A stretch of 64,000 nt of DNA, taken from NCBI RefSeq assembly GCF_003240585.1, contig NZ_PCDP01000051.1:1-64000 (forward strand). Direction: 5' to 3'. The notes beneath the pieces are model-generated. The model made no database searches and was not told the origin of the DNA. It saw only the letters and a program-made list of their open reading frames with translations. The position numbers and the translations under genes are program-made. This DNA is from Arminella tubonensis. GTDB taxonomy: Bacteria; Pseudomonadota; Alphaproteobacteria; Rhizobiales; Rhizobiaceae. Below, piece by piece: positions 1-8,207 of the stretch; the first letter of the stretch is position 1, and every line of letters begins with the position of its first letter.

Positions 1-75
1 GTTCAGCCGAACCCGGTCGGCAGCGGAAACCTCAAATGTGACACCTGTGCGCATGCAGGACCGTCGCATATTCAT
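1..75 (-). mobile_element. 5' end of a probable IS630-family transposase, cut by window edge
   Basis: Read on the minus strand, an open frame starts at an ATG at 75 (or at the better family start, ATG at 54) and runs off the left edge. The 18 residues from 54 (MRTGVTFEVSAADRVRLN) resemble the N-terminus of rhizobial IS630-type transposases, which commonly begin MRTG and have an ADRxRL stretch. An AGGA lies a suitable distance upstream of the ATG at 75. Only about 25 codons are visible, so the call rests on a short similarity that I recall and did not search. The terminal inverted repeat should lie between about 80 and 250, but I cannot define it. Confidence 0.4.
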
Positions 76-560
76 GCGAAAATTGGAATCCTAAATCGGA
101 CTCCTTTGTCTCGATCAAACCACTAGCGGGCCGTTACAGGCGGCAGGAACCGCTCCGACAGACTGCCAACGCCGCTGCTGCAAGCAGAATTGTAATTCTC
201 AACTATAAAGTTTCATCAACGGCAAGCAAACATAGGAGAATACATTATTATTAGCCAATCAGGCCGTCAGCAACTTGATGGAGCGAATACTCCGCCGGCT
301 GCCGCGGGCAAACCTGCACACCCGTCCCCACGGACACCTCGGCCTTGCCAGATGGAAGTTACCTTTTACCGGGGATTATCCTTAATTTTCATTGATTTAT
401 TCAGACATGCCGAAACAGGCCATGTCTGTTGAGACGGCATTAACTCTGCTGGACGATCAACGCCAATACGCCATCCACGAGTCCTCAGAATTTACCGGAA
501 CTTTCCATTCTCGGTTTAGCACTCGAGATAACGGGCCTTTCGCCAAGTAAAGGGATAGCA
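76..560. other. Intergenic region, no recognised gene
   Basis: No convincing gene is seen. A stretch after an AGGAG at 233-237 is open for some 60 codons but has no ATG, GTG or TTG near the ribosome-binding site. The region probably contains the outer end of the IS630-like element and the promoter of the chemoreceptor-like gene that follows. Confidence 0.5.
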
Positions 561-2291
561 ATGAGAAATAGAACAGCTTCGGCACTCCGCGCGGTGCAAA
601 TGCCCGCGACGGATGTCAGCTTCACGCTGGAAGCTGCTCGCAGCCAGGTCGAAAAGCGCTTTCTCGAAGGCGGTGCGGCGCTGTTTTCCATTCAGGAAGC
701 CCTGAACAAGCTTTTGGCATCGCTGGAGCACGCAACGAAGGCGCGGGAGAGCGAGAGCGGTAGCAACGCTGCGGAGGACCTCCTGCAGACGGTCAATACG
801 CTGCAGAAGTTGCCTGACATGGAAATGACGCGCCAGCAGCATTTTGCCGTCCTTTCCGACACCGGCGAGAAATTGCGCACGCATGTGTCCGACATGCAGG
901 AGACCATGCGCTATCTCCGCACCTTCGCCATCACGGTGAAGATCACCGGAGCCGGTGTCCCCGAATTCGCTGGCTTCGCCCAGGAAATCCTCGAGCGCAT
1001 CCATTCCGGCACCGATGAAGTCAACAGCTTCGGCAATCAGCTCAATGCACTCGAGAAGGACCTCAGACTTGCCATGGCTTCGGGCACGGCGACATCGAAG
1101 GCCTATGACGCGACGGCGCCACGCGTGATCGATGCGCTCGAAAGAGATGCGAAGACCATCAACGCCCATCGCAAGGACCTTGCTACGATCGCAAGCCAGG
1201 TCGGCGCTATCGCCAAGAGCATCCAGGATAAGGTGACGACGACGTTGTCGGCGCTGCATATCGGCGATCTCACCCGGCAGCGTATCGAACACGTCGAAGC
1301 CTCATTCGCACTCCTCCAGAAATTGCTTGACGGCGACGACGGGCGCAAGCTCAGCGCGGATGCGCGCCAGCGGCTGGAAAATGTCGTCCATCATCTCACC
1401 GCCGCGCAGATGCGAGCAGCAGCCGAGGATTTCGGGCGAAGCGCCCACGACATCGTGAAAACGATCGCAAGCTTCAGCGAGGACACGCAGGAGATTCTGA
1501 GGCTTCAAGACGAGATGCCGCACACGGGTGCGGTCAGCAAGCTCACCCAAACGCTCAGGGAAAGCATGTCGATCGCCCTTGACATCGTCAAGCAGGTCGA
1601 AATGGGGCACGTCCGGGCAGATGGGATCAATCGGTCAACGCTCAACACCGCATCCAGCCTGTTGAAGAGCGTCGAGACCATTCGAGTGGTGAAGACCGAT
1701 ATCCACTACATGGCGCTGAACACCAATCTTCGCTGTAGCAAAATGGGTGAGGCAGGTCGGTCCATCAATGTCGTCACCGCGGAACTGCGCATCTTTGCCG
1801 CGAAGCTCGATGATTCGGCAGACGCCATCGTCATCGGGCTGAAGGCCCTCGAGGAGACCGCCGGCAATGCCGCTTCGTCGAAGGATGAAAATGCGCATCG
1901 GCTGGACGAACGCCTGAACGCCGCAGCGGACAACATCCGAACGGACGCAGACGTCATGGACGGCGAACTGAAGGTTCTTTCCGAGCACGGTCGCGAGGCG
2001 GCAACAAAGATGTCGCTATCCCTCGGCCAACTCGATTTCCAGCATGGTCTTGGGGAAACTCTGACAGAGTGCGCCGACGCGCTAAACGATATGGCAGGTC
2101 CCTACCCGGCCGATGTCTCCGATCTCGGCGACATCTTCGGGCCGCTCGAGGCCCGGATATTTAGTCTCTACACCGCATCGCGGGAGCGCGAGGTACATCG
2201 CAACATCCTCCCCGCTCCGATCGCCGCCTCTCCGGCAGCCTTGAAGCCCGCAAAGAAGACCCGCGCCGCTCCTGTCCTTCGCCGGGCTTAG
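561..2291 (+). CDS. Soluble chemoreceptor-like coiled-coil protein
   Basis: A 576-residue, mostly helical protein with no signal peptide and no membrane segment. Residues about 375-425 resemble the hairpin tip of methyl-accepting chemotaxis proteins: an ALNTNLRCSKMGEAGR stretch followed by an NVVTAELR helix, matching the family pattern ALNAxxEAARAGExGRGFAVVAxEVR but with several changes (for example RCSK in place of EAAR). The rest is predicted coiled coil. I infer a cytoplasmic scaffold or signalling protein related to MCPs, perhaps not coupling to CheA in the usual way. An AAGGGAT precedes the chosen ATG. The C-terminal tail is Ala/Pro/Lys rich. The stop codon lies at the edge of a RIME-like repeat. 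No chemotaxis genes are adjacent. Confidence 0.7.
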   Translation: MRNRTASALRAVQMPATDVSFTLEAARSQVEKRFLEGGAALFSIQEALNKLLASLEHATKARESESGSNAAEDLLQTVNTLQKLPDMEMTRQQHFAVLSDTGEKLRTHVSDMQETMRYLRTFAITVKITGAGVPEFAGFAQEILERIHSGTDEVNSFGNQLNALEKDLRLAMASGTATSKAYDATAPRVIDALERDAKTINAHRKDLATIASQVGAIAKSIQDKVTTTLSALHIGDLTRQRIEHVEASFALLQKLLDGDDGRKLSADARQRLENVVHHLTAAQMRAAAEDFGRSAHDIVKTIASFSEDTQEILRLQDEMPHTGAVSKLTQTLRESMSIALDIVKQVEMGHVRADGINRSTLNTASSLLKSVETIRVVKTDIHYMALNTNLRCSKMGEAGRSINVVTAELRIFAAKLDDSADAIVIGLKALEETAGNAASSKDENAHRLDERLNAAADNIRTDADVMDGELKVLSEHGREAATKMSLSLGQLDFQHGLGETLTECADALNDMAGPYPADVSDLGDIFGPLEARIFSLYTASREREVHRNILPAPIAASPAALKPAKKTRAAPVLRRA

Positions 2292-2392
2292 AGCAGTTCC
2301 AGCAAAAGTGCGCAGCGGTTTTGCATCCGGAATGCGTAAAAACAAAAAGTTAGAGCGTTTTCGCGATTCGAAGAAAAGCGGAAATCCTCTAA
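2290..2392. repeat. RIME-like rhizobial intergenic repeat
   Basis: About 100 bp built from two imperfect palindromes: one from the GAGCAGTTCC start to the CCGGAATGCG segment, the second from AGAGCGTTTTCGC (2352-2364) to GCGGAAATCCTCT (2379-2391). The wording matches the rhizobial intergenic mosaic element (RIME) type that I know from Rhizobium and Sinorhizobium genomes. It sits between two convergent genes and overlaps the stop codon of the upstream one, where it could act as a bidirectional terminator or mRNA-stabilising hairpin. Assignment is from memory, without alignment. Confidence 0.6.
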
Positions 2393-2402
2393 GCAATGCC
2401 TG

Positions 2403-3551
2403 TCATTTAGCCGGGTGATATTTATTGGCGGCGTCGATAGCGGTCTTCTGCTGATCGTCCTCGATGCCGAGGTAGAAATCCTCGAGCTCGGGATCCTTGA
2501 GGCCCGCCCGCCGCGAGATGACATACCAGGTCGCGGCCTCGATCGGTTGCTGCGTCGTCCCGATTGCATTGATGTAGAGATGGGCAAGCTTGTTCTGCGC
2601 AACGACGTTGCCGCGATAGGCAGCGACCTTCATCCAGTTGAAGCCGCCTTGCAGATCGACAGGCCCGCCGGTGCCGCTGATCAACCAGAGGCCCATGTCT
2701 AGCTGCGCGGTGTCGAAGCCGGCGTTTGCGGCCCTTGCGAGCCACATGCGGGCCTGCGCCTTTTTCTCCGGCGCCACATCCGGAAGACCTATATAGAGCT
2801 GCGACAACGCATATTGGGCATCCGCGATGCCCTGCTCCGCCGATTTCTCGTAGTACGGCAAAGCCAGTTCCAACCCCTTCGCACCGGGATTATCCGCCGT
2901 CAGGCTCTGGCCCCAATTGAATTGCGCCGACGGCTGGCCCGCATCGGCAGCCTTCTTCATCCAGACATCTGCCGCCTTGCGGTCACGCGGCACATCGCGG
3001 CCCTCGATCAGGATCAGGGCATATTTGAACATCGAGGTGGCATCGCCCCCCTCGGCAGCCTTGCTGTACCAGAAGGCGGCGTTCTTCGTATCGCGTCTGA
3101 CGCCCAGACCCTGCGCCAGCAATTCCGCGATCATCGTCTGTGCGGCCGGATCGCCAAGCTGCGCACGCGGCAGCGCCTTCTGGAATGCCGTTAGATAAAA
3201 GCCGCGCTGAAACGCGCCATAGGCTTCGTCGATCGGCCCCGTATAGGGCTTTTCCGGGGGCAGTGGAGGCAGATCCGCGCCCATCCGATCAAACAGGCTG
3301 ACGCCCGACGACGGTTTGACGTCATCCGCGGCAGCAGGAGGTTTTGCGGGCGCGGTTGTCTCTCCCTTGTGAAAGACCTCGGGCTTCGGCTCTCCCGAGG
3401 GCTCGATATGCTCGGTGCGGAAGGCGCCGACATCGGGAGAGGTCGTTGTCCCGTCGGCCGATTGCGCCTTTGCCATCGACGGCAAGGCTGCTAGCCCGGC
3501 AACGAGCGCGACAAGGACAGAGCGAGTACGGTAGCGGAGCAAAAGCGACAT
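2403..3551 (-). CDS. Exported Sel1-repeat (TPR-like) protein
   Basis: A 382-residue protein with an N-terminal signal peptide (basic MSLLLRYRTR, hydrophobic core, AKA-type cleavage near residue 30). A Pro/Lys-rich linker follows to about residue 110, then a tandem array of Sel1-like repeats. Repeat hallmarks such as AAFWYSKAAEGGDATSMFKYA, WMKKAADAGQPSAQFNWG and MWLARAANAGFDTAQLDMG recur every 36 residues or so. Sel1 repeats are protein-interaction scaffolds, and in rhizobia (ExoR, PodJ types) exported versions often act in envelope signalling. The client here is unknown. It starts only 9 bp after the ThiE-like gene on the same strand, so the two are probably co-transcribed. Confidence 0.8.
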   Translation of the reverse strand: MSLLLRYRTRSVLVALVAGLAALPSMAKAQSADGTTTSPDVGAFRTEHIEPSGEPKPEVFHKGETTAPAKPPAAADDVKPSSGVSLFDRMGADLPPLPPEKPYTGPIDEAYGAFQRGFYLTAFQKALPRAQLGDPAAQTMIAELLAQGLGVRRDTKNAAFWYSKAAEGGDATSMFKYALILIEGRDVPRDRKAADVWMKKAADAGQPSAQFNWGQSLTADNPGAKGLELALPYYEKSAEQGIADAQYALSQLYIGLPDVAPEKKAQARMWLARAANAGFDTAQLDMGLWLISGTGGPVDLQGGFNWMKVAAYRGNVVAQNKLAHLYINAIGTTQQPIEAATWYVISRRAGLKDPELEDFYLGIEDDQQKTAIDAANKYHPAK

Positions 3552-3560
3552 GGAATGCTA

Positions 3561-4214
3561 TCAATCTTCAAACCGTGGCGCTTTTTCGTCAAGAAGTGCA
3601 TTGACCTCGGTGACCCTGGCGGTAACCGCCGTTGGATCGGCGAAAATCGCTTCGCGCAATGCCACGAATTCGACGCCCGCGAGCGCGACGTCCACCACCG
3701 AGCTCGGATCGGTGCCGCCCATGACGACGCAGGGAATTTCGATCATCGAGGCCCACCATTCGCCAAGGGCGATATTCTTCGGATGCGCTTCCGGTTTGAT
3801 GTCGCCCTCAAGCTTGCCGAAGAAAATATAGTCGGGCCGCAGCTCGCCGACTTCGAGCGCACCGTGCCTGTCGGTGGCGCTGCCGCCGCCGACGATCATC
3901 TTCGGAACATGGTTCTCCACGGCCTCGGCAAATTCCGGTAGTTTTCCGGCGATGTGCAATCCATCCGCCTTGACCCGGCCGGCCACGCGACTGTCCCCGG
4001 AAATCAGCGCTGCAGCCCCGGCTTCCTGCACCAGCGGCACGATCTTCTCCGCGTGTTTCTGAAAGCTGGCGTCGTCGAGCCCGTATTGCGGAATGATCAC
4101 CGAGGCGACATCGCCGCCCTTGAGGGCATCGGCGACCATCGCCGCTTGACTGCTGGCATCCGCAATATCTGGCACGATCAGGACGAGGCGGCAGCGGTTT
4201 TCAGCGATGGTCAT
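3561..4214 (-). CDS. Diverged thiamine-phosphate-synthase (ThiE) fold protein
   Basis: 217 residues from the ATG at 4214, chosen because GGAAG lies 8 nt upstream; the frame is open 11 codons further. The C-terminal half fits the ThiE/TENI TIM barrel: ADGLHI, GGGSATDRHGALEVGELRPDYIFFG and IPCVVMGGTDPSSV correspond to the DGVHLGQ, GxSxHxxxEAxxAxxxGADYIxxGP and IPVVAIGGI segments. Residues that bind substrates in ThiE are not evident: there is no GQxD after the DGLHI strand, no TxTK after the FFG strand, and SVIIPQ replaces the usual QLRxK. Other thi genes are absent. It may therefore have another activity. It probably heads an operon with the Sel1-repeat gene. Confidence 0.7.
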   Translation of the reverse strand: MTIAENRCRLVLIVPDIADASSQAAMVADALKGGDVASVIIPQYGLDDASFQKHAEKIVPLVQEAGAAALISGDSRVAGRVKADGLHIAGKLPEFAEAVENHVPKMIVGGGSATDRHGALEVGELRPDYIFFGKLEGDIKPEAHPKNIALGEWWASMIEIPCVVMGGTDPSSVVDVALAGVEFVALREAIFADPTAVTARVTEVNALLDEKAPRFED

Positions 4215-4460
4215 GACAAGCTTCCGGTTTCTGCGATGTCCAGCCACAAGTGGCGGCGCGCGCTATGCTGACCTGTGAGTAATTCCGTTGGCACCGGCTG
4301 ACAAGAGCGGACGCCACGAAAACGAAGGCACATCTGCTCGCAACCGGCCTCACCGCGATCGGATTGGCGCGAATTCACGCGCAATGGATCAATTCTTACT
4401 GGCATCGCTGCGCTGCACAAATCACTTGCCGCAAATATGTCTTTGACGTAACTTTCGCCC

Positions 4461-4721
4461 ATGTCGAACACGGATCCCTTCGCCGCGATTTCCGACCGTA
4501 ACCGCCGGCATCTGCTGGAGGAACTCCGGCGCGCGCCGAAGACGGTAAACGAGCTGGCGCAAGGCCTGCCGATCAGCCGCCCGGCAGTGTCGCAACATTT
4601 GAAGGCGCTCCTCGACAGCAACCTTGTTTCGGTGACCTCGGAAGGCACGAAACGCATCTACACCGTCAACAACAGCGGCTTCGACAAACTCAATCTGTGG
4701 CTGGATCAGTTCTGGGCCTGA
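4461..4721 (+). CDS. ArsR-family winged-helix repressor
   Basis: An 86-residue protein that is almost entirely one ArsR-type winged helix. The recognition region PISRPAVSQHLKALLDSNLVSV and the following wing TSEGTKRIYTV are clear. No cysteine pair for metal binding is present, so it belongs to the metal-independent group often found next to SRPBCC (AHSA1) proteins; no such partner is adjacent here. The target is unknown. It is a monocistronic gene with about 180 bp to the next gene. Confidence 0.85.
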   Translation: MSNTDPFAAISDRNRRHLLEELRRAPKTVNELAQGLPISRPAVSQHLKALLDSNLVSVTSEGTKRIYTVNNSGFDKLNLWLDQFWA

Positions 4722-4904
4722 ATAGGCGGAATGGCTGGAAGTCAGTTTGGTTGAGTTTGCGCCAACCCCCACACCTCACACTTGAAGTTGGCGCTCAGTC
4801 TCAATTTCTGTTGGATCACCGCATTCCCGGAAAATTGGGCTCTCTTGCCCTTTTTAATAGCTTTGCCGCGAACCTGTGCGCGGTGACCATCTCAACATCT
4901 CAAA

Positions 4905-5078
4905 TCAGTGCACTGATATCGTCAGTTTCTGGATCTGGTCTTTGATCCGGAGCTTCATGCGTTTGATGTCCGCAATCTCACGGTCATCAATAGAAGGCGA
5001 CGCCATCGCAAAATGCAATTTCTCCTCTAAGGCGATATGCTTTTTCTGGAGTGATTCAAGATGAGCTTGAACAGTCAT
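4905..5078 (-). CDS. DUF465 (YdcH-like) small protein
   Basis: 57 residues starting at the ATG at 5078, which has a strong GGAAGGAAGGG sequence upstream; an in-frame upstream extension to 5114 is less likely because it would code through that ribosome-binding site. The sequence is a short helical hairpin with the DUF465 pattern: HLESLQKKHIALEEKL, a polar turn, then DIKRMKLRIKDQIQKL. The role is unknown. It is divergent from a second DUF465 gene 230 bp away, next to purE. Confidence 0.8.
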   Translation of the reverse strand: MTVQAHLESLQKKHIALEEKLHFAMASPSIDDREIADIKRMKLRIKDQIQKLTISVH

Positions 5079-5310
5079 TTTTGACCCTTCCTTCCTCTTG
5101 CCTTCCCCAGCCATCCATCGCTGGAGTTCTAGGCACTAACGTCATCAGTGTGTCATAATATCCCGCCGTTGTCGAAGGCGAAAACATGACTTGTCCGAGG
5201 CAAATTCGTGATCAAGGATAACTTCCCGTTACCACTATTTGGTGATAGGAGCTTGCGGAATTCATCGGCTGGGCGGACACGAATCCGTGGGCGTTATTGG
5301 GGATTGTGAC

Positions 5311-5514
5311 ATGCCGGATCAGGAACAGGCGGAAGTCAGGCTCATCGTGGCGCGGCTGCGCCAGGAGCATGAAGACTTCGACGTCGCCATAAATGCCATG
5401 ATCCAGACCGGCTGCGACCAGTTGCGCGTTCAGCGCATGAAGAAGAAGAAGCTCGTCATCAAGGACAGGCTCAGCAAACTGGAAGATCAGATCATTCCTG
5501 ACATCATTGCTTGA
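5311..5514 (+). CDS. DUF465 (YdcH-like) small protein
   Basis: 67 residues from the ATG at 5311, preceded by GGGGA at 8 nt. It has the DUF465 signature in its second half (QRMKKKKLVIKDRLSKLEDQIIP), but its first helix has diverged from the neighbouring paralogue. It lies 38 bp upstream of purE on the same strand and probably shares its transcript. The function is not known. Confidence 0.8.
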   Translation: MPDQEQAEVRLIVARLRQEHEDFDVAINAMIQTGCDQLRVQRMKKKKLVIKDRLSKLEDQIIPDIIA

Positions 5515-5552
5515 GAGGCCCGGCTTTATTGATTGAGAGGACGCACGCCGCC

Positions 5553-6047
5553 ATGACAGAGAGACCGCCTGTAGCCATCATCATGGGCAGCCAGTCCGAC
5601 TGGGAGACGATGAAGAACGCCGCCGATACGCTGGAAGCCTTGGAGATCAGCTATGACGCGCGCATAATCTCGGCACACCGCACGCCGGACAGGCTCGTGG
5701 CCTTCGCCAAGAGCGCCCGCGACGAAGGCTTCAAGGTGATCATCGCCGGCGCGGGTGGCGCCGCCCACCTCCCCGGCATGGCCGCCGCGATGACCCCGCT
5801 TCCGGTGTTTGGCGTTCCCGTTCAATCGAAGGCTCTTTCGGGCCAGGACAGTCTTCTCTCTATAGTGCAGATGCCGGCTGGTATTCCGGTCGGGACACTG
5901 GCGATCGGCAAGGCCGGCGCCATCAACGCAGCCCTTCTCGCGGCCGCCGTTCTCGCGCTTTATGACGAAGACATCGCCGAGCGGCTTGACAACTGGCGCG
6001 CCGGCCAGAGCGCTGCGGTCGCCGAATATCCGATGGATAACCTATGA
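5553..6047 (+). CDS. purE: N5-carboxyaminoimidazole ribonucleotide mutase, PurE
   Basis: 164 residues. Class I PurE, cytoplasmic, converting N5-CAIR to CAIR in de novo purine synthesis. Visible motifs are GSQSDWETM near the N-terminus (phosphate binding), ISAHRTPDR with the catalytic His, and AGAGGAAHLPGMAA. The start at 5553 gives the usual length; GAGAGG lies 12 nt upstream. Its stop overlaps the purK start as ATGA, implying coupled translation with the enzyme that makes its substrate. Confidence 0.95.
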   Translation: MTERPPVAIIMGSQSDWETMKNAADTLEALEISYDARIISAHRTPDRLVAFAKSARDEGFKVIIAGAGGAAHLPGMAAAMTPLPVFGVPVQSKALSGQDSLLSIVQMPAGIPVGTLAIGKAGAINAALLAAAVLALYDEDIAERLDNWRAGQSAAVAEYPMDNL

Positions 6048-7099
6048 CCGCCAAGACGATCGGCATCATCGGTGGCGGCCAGCTCGGCCGCATGCTCGCC
6101 ATGGCAGCGGCACGACTGGGCTTCCGCACTGTCATCCTCGAACCGCAGGCCGATTGCCCGGCGGCCCAGGTCGCGGATCGCCAGATCGTAGCCGCCTACG
6201 ATGATCCAGCCGGGCTGGCAAAGCTGGCTGCTGCATCGGACGTTGTAACCTACGAATTTGAGAATGTGCCTGTCGAGGCAGCCGAGCGGCTCGCAACGGA
6301 GGTGCCCGTCTATCCGCCACCGCGCGCGCTGGAAATGGCGCAGGATCGCCTGACCGAAAAACGTTTCCTCAGCGACTGCGGAATCCAGACCGCCCGCTAT
6401 CACGCGATCGACAGCCAGGCCGACCTAGAGGCAGCCTTGACTGATTTCGGCGGCCAGGGCGTCCTGAAGACGCGGCGGCTCGGTTACGACGGCAAAGGCC
6501 AGCGCGTCTTTCGCTCGGTGGACGACAACTCTGCCGACAGCTATGCAGACCTCGGCAGCGTTCCGCTCATTCTCGAAAGCTTCATCCCCTTCGTCCGCGA
6601 GATTTCGATCATAGCCGCCAGGAGTGCGGATGGTATGGTTGCCTGCTACGATCCCGCCGAGAACGTTCACCGTGCCGGAATTCTCCACACATCCACGTTG
6701 CCGGCCAAGCTGTCCTCGGACGCCGCCCAGGCAGCACGCAGCGCCGCCGAAAAACTGCTCGCCGCGCTCGACTACGTCGGCGTCATCGGCATCGAATTCT
6801 TCGTATTGGCCGACGGCAGCCTGATCGCCAACGAAATGGCGCCACGCGTCCACAATTCCGGCCACTGGACCGAGGCGGCCTGCGTTGTCTCGCAATTCGA
6901 GCAGCATATCCGCGCCGTTTCCGGCCTGCCGCTCGGAAATCCTGCACGCCACTCGGATTGCGTCATGCAGAATCTGATCGGCGATGACATATTATCGGTG
7001 CCGGACTGGCTGAAACGTGACAATGTGCTCGTGCATCTCTATGGAAAGACCGAGGCGAGACCCGGTCGCAAGATGGGCCATGTGACGCAGCTTCTCTAG
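6044..7099 (+). CDS. purK: N5-carboxyaminoimidazole ribonucleotide synthase, PurK
   Basis: 351 residues, ATP-grasp enzyme making N5-CAIR from AIR, bicarbonate and ATP. The N-terminal fold has GIIGGGQLGRMLA, the central region LKTRRLGYDGKGQ, and the ATP-grasp metal/phosphate segment VGVIGIEFFVLADGSLIANEMAPRVHNSGHWT is typical. The length matches the family. The start codon overlaps the purE stop (ATGA). A hairpin with a T-run about 90 bp downstream probably ends the operon. Confidence 0.95.
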   Translation: MTAKTIGIIGGGQLGRMLAMAAARLGFRTVILEPQADCPAAQVADRQIVAAYDDPAGLAKLAAASDVVTYEFENVPVEAAERLATEVPVYPPPRALEMAQDRLTEKRFLSDCGIQTARYHAIDSQADLEAALTDFGGQGVLKTRRLGYDGKGQRVFRSVDDNSADSYADLGSVPLILESFIPFVREISIIAARSADGMVACYDPAENVHRAGILHTSTLPAKLSSDAAQAARSAAEKLLAALDYVGVIGIEFFVLADGSLIANEMAPRVHNSGHWTEAACVVSQFEQHIRAVSGLPLGNPARHSDCVMQNLIGDDILSVPDWLKRDNVLVHLYGKTEARPGRKMGHVTQLL

Positions 7100-7183
7100 G
7101 GCGGGAGCAAGGGTTATGCCCGGGAAAAAGCCCTGTTAGCCGGTTGACATGGCCAGAGCGACACGGTATTTGCTCCCCACCCT

Positions 7184-7210
7184 AAAAGAGCGCGCCGTGA
7201 GCGCGCTTTT
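7184..7210 (+). terminator. Rho-independent terminator after purK
   Basis: Arms AGCGCGC (7189-7195) and GCGCGCT (7201-7207) around a CGTGA loop, extended by an A-run on the left and TTTT on the right. It lies between purK and rpmJ. Confidence 0.65.
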
Positions 7211-7268
7211 GATTGTTAAAAGATACGGGCGAATGAGACATTCCCCCTAAACACCGCGGATCAAAAAA

Positions 7269-7394
7269 ATGAAGATCAAGAATTCGCTGAAGTCGCTCAA
7301 GGCTCGCCACCGTGACAACCGTCTGGTTCGCCGCAAGGGCCGCGTCTACATCATCAACAAGCTGAACCCGCGCTACAAGGCTCGTCAGGGCTGA
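7269..7394 (+). CDS. rpmJ: 50S ribosomal protein L36
   Basis: A 41-residue, highly basic protein beginning MKIKNSLKSLKARHRDNR and ending NPRYKARQG. It is the cysteine-free L36 form (no zinc ribbon CxxC...C..H set), as is usual for alphaproteobacteria. It is a component of the large ribosomal subunit. Too short for most gene-length cut-offs, but the sequence is diagnostic. It is monocistronic, with terminator-like hairpins upstream; no strong Shine-Dalgarno is visible. Confidence 0.95.
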   Translation: MKIKNSLKSLKARHRDNRLVRRKGRVYIINKLNPRYKARQG

Positions 7395-7515
7395 TCAGCC
7401 GCTGATGACTTCCCCCGTACGCCTTGGCTTTCGGGCTGGTGCACGGGGTGCCCGGCCTGCGGCCGCTTGGGTATCACGTCAAATTTGCTTGGATCTTCAG
7501 TGCTGGCGGGCTATC

Positions 7516-8130
7516 ATGCCCGCCATGCGCTTTTTTGCTTTGTCACGCTCGGCCCTGCCGATAATCCTGCTGCTGATTTCCGCAGCCCCGCATCAGGCCA
7601 TGGCCGCCGATCCGGCAACTGTCGAGCAGAAGGACCCCGACGCCTCCCCCAAGCAGAGGCTCGATGATCTCTTCCTCGCTCTGAAACGCCAGCGTGATCC
7701 GGATCAGGCGAAGATGATTGCCGACCAAATCCGCGTGGAGTGGGCCGATTCGGGCAGCGCCACCATCAATCTCCTGATGCAATGGGCGACAAAGGCCGTC
7801 GCCGAAAAGCGCAACGCCGCCGCTCTCGATTTCTTCGACCAGGTGATCGCGCTGAAGCCGGACTATGTCGAAGGCTGGAACCAGCGGGCGACGCTGAACT
7901 ATACGATGGGCGACTACGCAAGATCGATGGCCGACATCAACCAGGTGCTGAGGATAGAACCCCGGCACTTCGGCGCACTCGCCGGCATGGCTGCAATCCT
8001 CGGCGAAACCGGCAAGGGCGAGCTGGCGTTGAAGGCCTGGGAACGTTTCCTCGAGATCTATCCCGCCGACAAAGCAGCACAGGACCAGGTCAACACGCTA
8101 TCCGAAAAACTGGCCGGCAGCCCGACCTGA
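7516..8130 (+). CDS. Exported TPR-repeat protein
   Basis: 204 residues from the ATG at 7516 (a second ATG at 7525 is equally usable). The signal peptide is MRFFALSRSALPIILLLISAAP with an AMA cleavage site. At least two or three TPR units follow: NAAALDFFDQVIALKPDYVEG, YARSMADINQVLRIEPRHFGA and GELALKAWERFLEIYPADKAA. It is probably a periplasmic adaptor; partner unknown. The open frame upstream of 7516 lacks a signal sequence and is probably untranslated. Confidence 0.75.
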   Translation: MPAMRFFALSRSALPIILLLISAAPHQAMAADPATVEQKDPDASPKQRLDDLFLALKRQRDPDQAKMIADQIRVEWADSGSATINLLMQWATKAVAEKRNAAALDFFDQVIALKPDYVEGWNQRATLNYTMGDYARSMADINQVLRIEPRHFGALAGMAAILGETGKGELALKAWERFLEIYPADKAAQDQVNTLSEKLAGSPT

Positions 8131-8207
8131 GGGCACGAACCAAACCGCGCTGGCCTGCGCATAGATAGAAAATAAACGCCTCTCTCGACACGTCATCCGC
8201 CTCGCAC

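Noticed and set aside
233..445. Open stretch after an AGGAG near the left edge
   Set aside because: No usable start codon near the ribosome-binding-like sequence and no protein-like pattern.
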